Below, piece by piece: positions 31,600 to 33,440 of a DNA stretch of 33,440 nt. Origin of the DNA: Verrucomicrobiota bacterium (GTDB lineage Bacteria > Verrucomicrobiota > Verrucomicrobiia > Opitutales > Opitutaceae); NCBI GenBank assembly GCA_023433275.1, contig JAEZDN010000149.1, positions 1 through 33,440 of the forward strand, written 5' to 3'. The notes under the pieces are model-generated. The model worked only from the letters and a program-made list of their open reading frames with translations, was not told where the DNA came from and ran no database searches. The stretch's first letter is position 1, and each line of letters begins with the position of its first letter. The position numbers and the translations under genes are program-made.

Positions 31600-33396
31600 A
31601 TGACTTGGGACATCGCCTTCGTGCTCCTTCTGATCGTCGGCGCGCTCCTCTGCTTCCTTCATGAGAAGCTGGCGCCGGATGTCACCGCCTTGTCCCTTTT
31701 CGTGATCCTGCTCGTGAGCGGGGTTGTACCGCAAAACCGGGTGTTCGGGGTGCTCGCCAACCCCGCTCCGTTGACCGTCGGCGCCATGTTCATCCTCAGT
31801 GCCGCCTTGGTGCAATGCGGGGCGCTCGACCGCCTGGCCGGGCTCATGCAACGCCTCGCCGGCTTCAGCTATTTCACGGTGGTCGTGCTCGTCGTCCTGG
31901 GCGTGGGCGGCCTCTCGGCCTTCATCAACAATACCCCGGTGGTGGTGGTTCTGGTGCCCGTGATCATCAGCCTGGCGCGCAAGATGAAGCTCCCGGCCTC
32001 GAAGTTCCTCATGCCCCTTTCCTACGCCGCAGTGCTGGGCGGCTGCTGCACGCTGGTGGGCACCAGCACCAATCTCCTCGTCACCGGCATCCTCCAGTCC
32101 CGCGGCTTCCCTCCCATCCGCATGTTCGAACTCGCCTGGGTGGGCGTGCCCATGCTCGCCGTCGGCGCGGTGTACATTGGCCTGGTCGGCCGGCACCTCC
32201 TGCCGTCCCATCAACCGGCCACCACCCCGCTCGCCGAGGAGGATCGCCGCGAATACATCACCGAGGCGTTCGTGCAGCCCAACTCGCCTCCCATCGGCCG
32301 CACGTTCGAGGAGGCCGGCCTGACCCTCTCCCGGGGCATCCGCGTCCTGGAACTCATCCGGGACGAGAGCTCGCTCTCCCTTCGCCGCGCCGATCTGCGA
32401 CTGGCCGCCGGCGACCGCCTCGTCCTCGCCTGCCGGCCCCAGGGCATCACGCACACGCGCTCGATCGATGGCATCGACCTGATGACCGAGCTCAAACTCG
32501 GCCTGGGCCAGATCACCGCCCACGAGGGCGTGCTCGTCGAGGGCGTCATCGGTCCCAACTCCAACCTCATCGGGCAAACCGTGCGCGAGTCCGATTTCCG
32601 CCGGCGCTTCCACGTGGTGGTCCTCGCCCTCCACCGGCACGGGCGGAAGCTCGACAAGGACTTCGACCAACGCCCCCTGCAAAACGGCGACATCCTGCTG
32701 ATGATGGGCACCGAGAAGGCCGTGGAGAATATTCGCGCCACCGAGGATCTGCTTTTGGTCGACCGCCCCTCCGTGCCCGCCCGCCGCTCGACCCGCCACC
32801 TGGCCATCGTCCTCGGGTGCATCCTGGCGGTTATCGGCGTCTCCTCGCTCGGCCTGATGAGCATCGAGGTCGCCGCCCTCCTCGCCTGCGCCGTTGTCTT
32901 CCTCACCGGCTGCCTCAAGCCCCGCGACGGTTACGACGCCATCGAATGGAATTTGCTCTTCCTCATCTATGGCATGCTGGCCCTGGGTGTCGCCATGGAG
33001 GACACCGGCACCTCCACCTTCGTCGTCGACCAACTGCTTGCCCTGGTGAACCAGTTCGTGCCGCCCGAGCACAAGCCCATGGTCATGCTCGCCGCCTTCT
33101 ACCTGCTCGCGACCGTCCTCACCGAAATCCTTTCGAACAACGCGGTGGCCGCCCTCATGACCCCCCTCGCGCTGAGCCTCGCCGTCCAACTCGGCGTCGA
33201 TCCCCGTCCCTTCGTGATCGCGGTTTGCATCGCGGCGTCCGCGGCGTTCGCCACGCCCATCGGCTACCAGACCAACACCTACGTCTACGGCGTGGGCGGG
33301 TATCGGTTCAGCGACTTCATGAAGTTCGGCCTGCCGCTCAACGCCCTTTGCTTCGTCGTCGCCATGTACGTGATCCCGGCGGTCTGGCCGTTCTGA
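31600..33396 (+). CDS. SLC13-type sodium/anion (probably sulfate) permease with RCK_C domains
   Basis: The 598-residue membrane protein has two blocks of helices (about 1-205 and 405-598) around a soluble region containing two TrkA-C/RCK_C-like modules (about 215-290 and 300-385). Each transport half carries the hairpin motif with an Asn pair (FINNTPVVVVLVP and LSNNAVAALMTPLA), characteristic of the DASS/ArsB ion-transporter superfamily. CTLVGTSTNLLV and FATPIGYQTNTYVYG are typical of sulfate-like members (SLT/SAC1-related). The start at 31600 was chosen; an upstream ATG at 31528 gives an N terminus of poor character. It is divergent from the Rrf2 regulator, which supports sulfate as substrate and shared control. 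Confidence 0.9.
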   Translation: MTWDIAFVLLLIVGALLCFLHEKLAPDVTALSLFVILLVSGVVPQNRVFGVLANPAPLTVGAMFILSAALVQCGALDRLAGLMQRLAGFSYFTVVVLVVLGVGGLSAFINNTPVVVVLVPVIISLARKMKLPASKFLMPLSYAAVLGGCCTLVGTSTNLLVTGILQSRGFPPIRMFELAWVGVPMLAVGAVYIGLVGRHLLPSHQPATTPLAEEDRREYITEAFVQPNSPPIGRTFEEAGLTLSRGIRVLELIRDESSLSLRRADLRLAAGDRLVLACRPQGITHTRSIDGIDLMTELKLGLGQITAHEGVLVEGVIGPNSNLIGQTVRESDFRRRFHVVVLALHRHGRKLDKDFDQRPLQNGDILLMMGTEKAVENIRATEDLLLVDRPSVPARRSTRHLAIVLGCILAVIGVSSLGLMSIEVAALLACAVVFLTGCLKPRDGYDAIEWNLLFLIYGMLALGVAMEDTGTSTFVVDQLLALVNQFVPPEHKPMVMLAAFYLLATVLTEILSNNAVAALMTPLALSLAVQLGVDPRPFVIAVCIAASAAFATPIGYQTNTYVYGVGGYRFSDFMKFGLPLNALCFVVAMYVIPAVWPF

Positions 33397-33440
33397 GATT
33401 TTGAGCGGCACCAACGTCGTTGACCCTTTCGGGTTACTGG

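Noticed and set aside
31501..33414. A 637-codon open frame on the minus strand across the SLC13 permease
   Set aside because: It is an antisense shadow with the same acidic, His-rich composition. The plus-strand frame has clear transporter motifs.

Overview
The window is a high-GC bacterial chromosome segment with tightly packed genes and few Shine-Dalgarno sites. A paired DUF1552 / DUF1587-1592-1585 gene set, the sulfate cluster containing M14-like proteins, and abundant intergenic palindromes suggest the PVC superphylum, most likely Verrucomicrobiota (Opitutaceae-like). This assignment is inference from gene content; there is no rRNA in the window.

Region 1 (1-9.75 kb), mixed cell-envelope and metabolic genes: a Tat-exported DUF1552 protein and a large planctomycete-type cytochrome c protein (both minus strand), a divergent TonB-dependent receptor, a short-form AMP nucleosidase, an SMP-30-like beta-propeller, and a metallo-beta-lactamase-fold hydrolase with an altered metal motif.

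Region 2 (9.9-21.2 kb), a complete caa3-type cytochrome c oxidase locus. On the minus strand are an uncharacterised membrane-anchored protein with two His-rich repeats and a CusF-SCO1 fusion, both probable copper-handling factors. On the plus strand are ctaA (heme A synthase), ctaB (heme O synthase) and a DUF420 protein. A minus-strand azurin/plastocyanin-like lipoprotein follows, then coxB (with fused cytochrome c), coxA, coxC, coxD and ctaG. Together these supply heme A, copper delivery, the oxidase subunits and a possible soluble copper electron carrier.

Region 3 (21.3-33.4 kb), a sulfate assimilation block. Reading leftward from about 31.45 kb: an Rrf2-family regulator with a Cys cluster, a DUF2292 (YezD-like) small protein, a phosphate-selective-porin-type outer-membrane porin, sulfate-binding protein 1, an M14-like protein, sulfate-binding protein 2, a second M14-like protein, cysT, cysW, cysA and cysK. 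A divergent SLC13-type anion permease with RCK_C domains starts at 31600. The porin would admit sulfate across the outer membrane, the two binding proteins would feed the CysTWA importer, and CysK would fix sulfide into cysteine. The most unusual part is a duplicated [sulfate-binding protein + M14-like protein] module in which both M14-like proteins have lost the zinc ligands.

Nearly every intergenic gap carries a palindromic or inverted-repeat element. There are at least six sequence families, several with two facing arms like BIMEs. Some overlap functional signals: one supplies the ctaB stop codon. Separately, the terminator hairpins of cysK are embedded in the 3' coding end of ctaG. No tRNA, rRNA, CRISPR array, integrase or transposase was seen.
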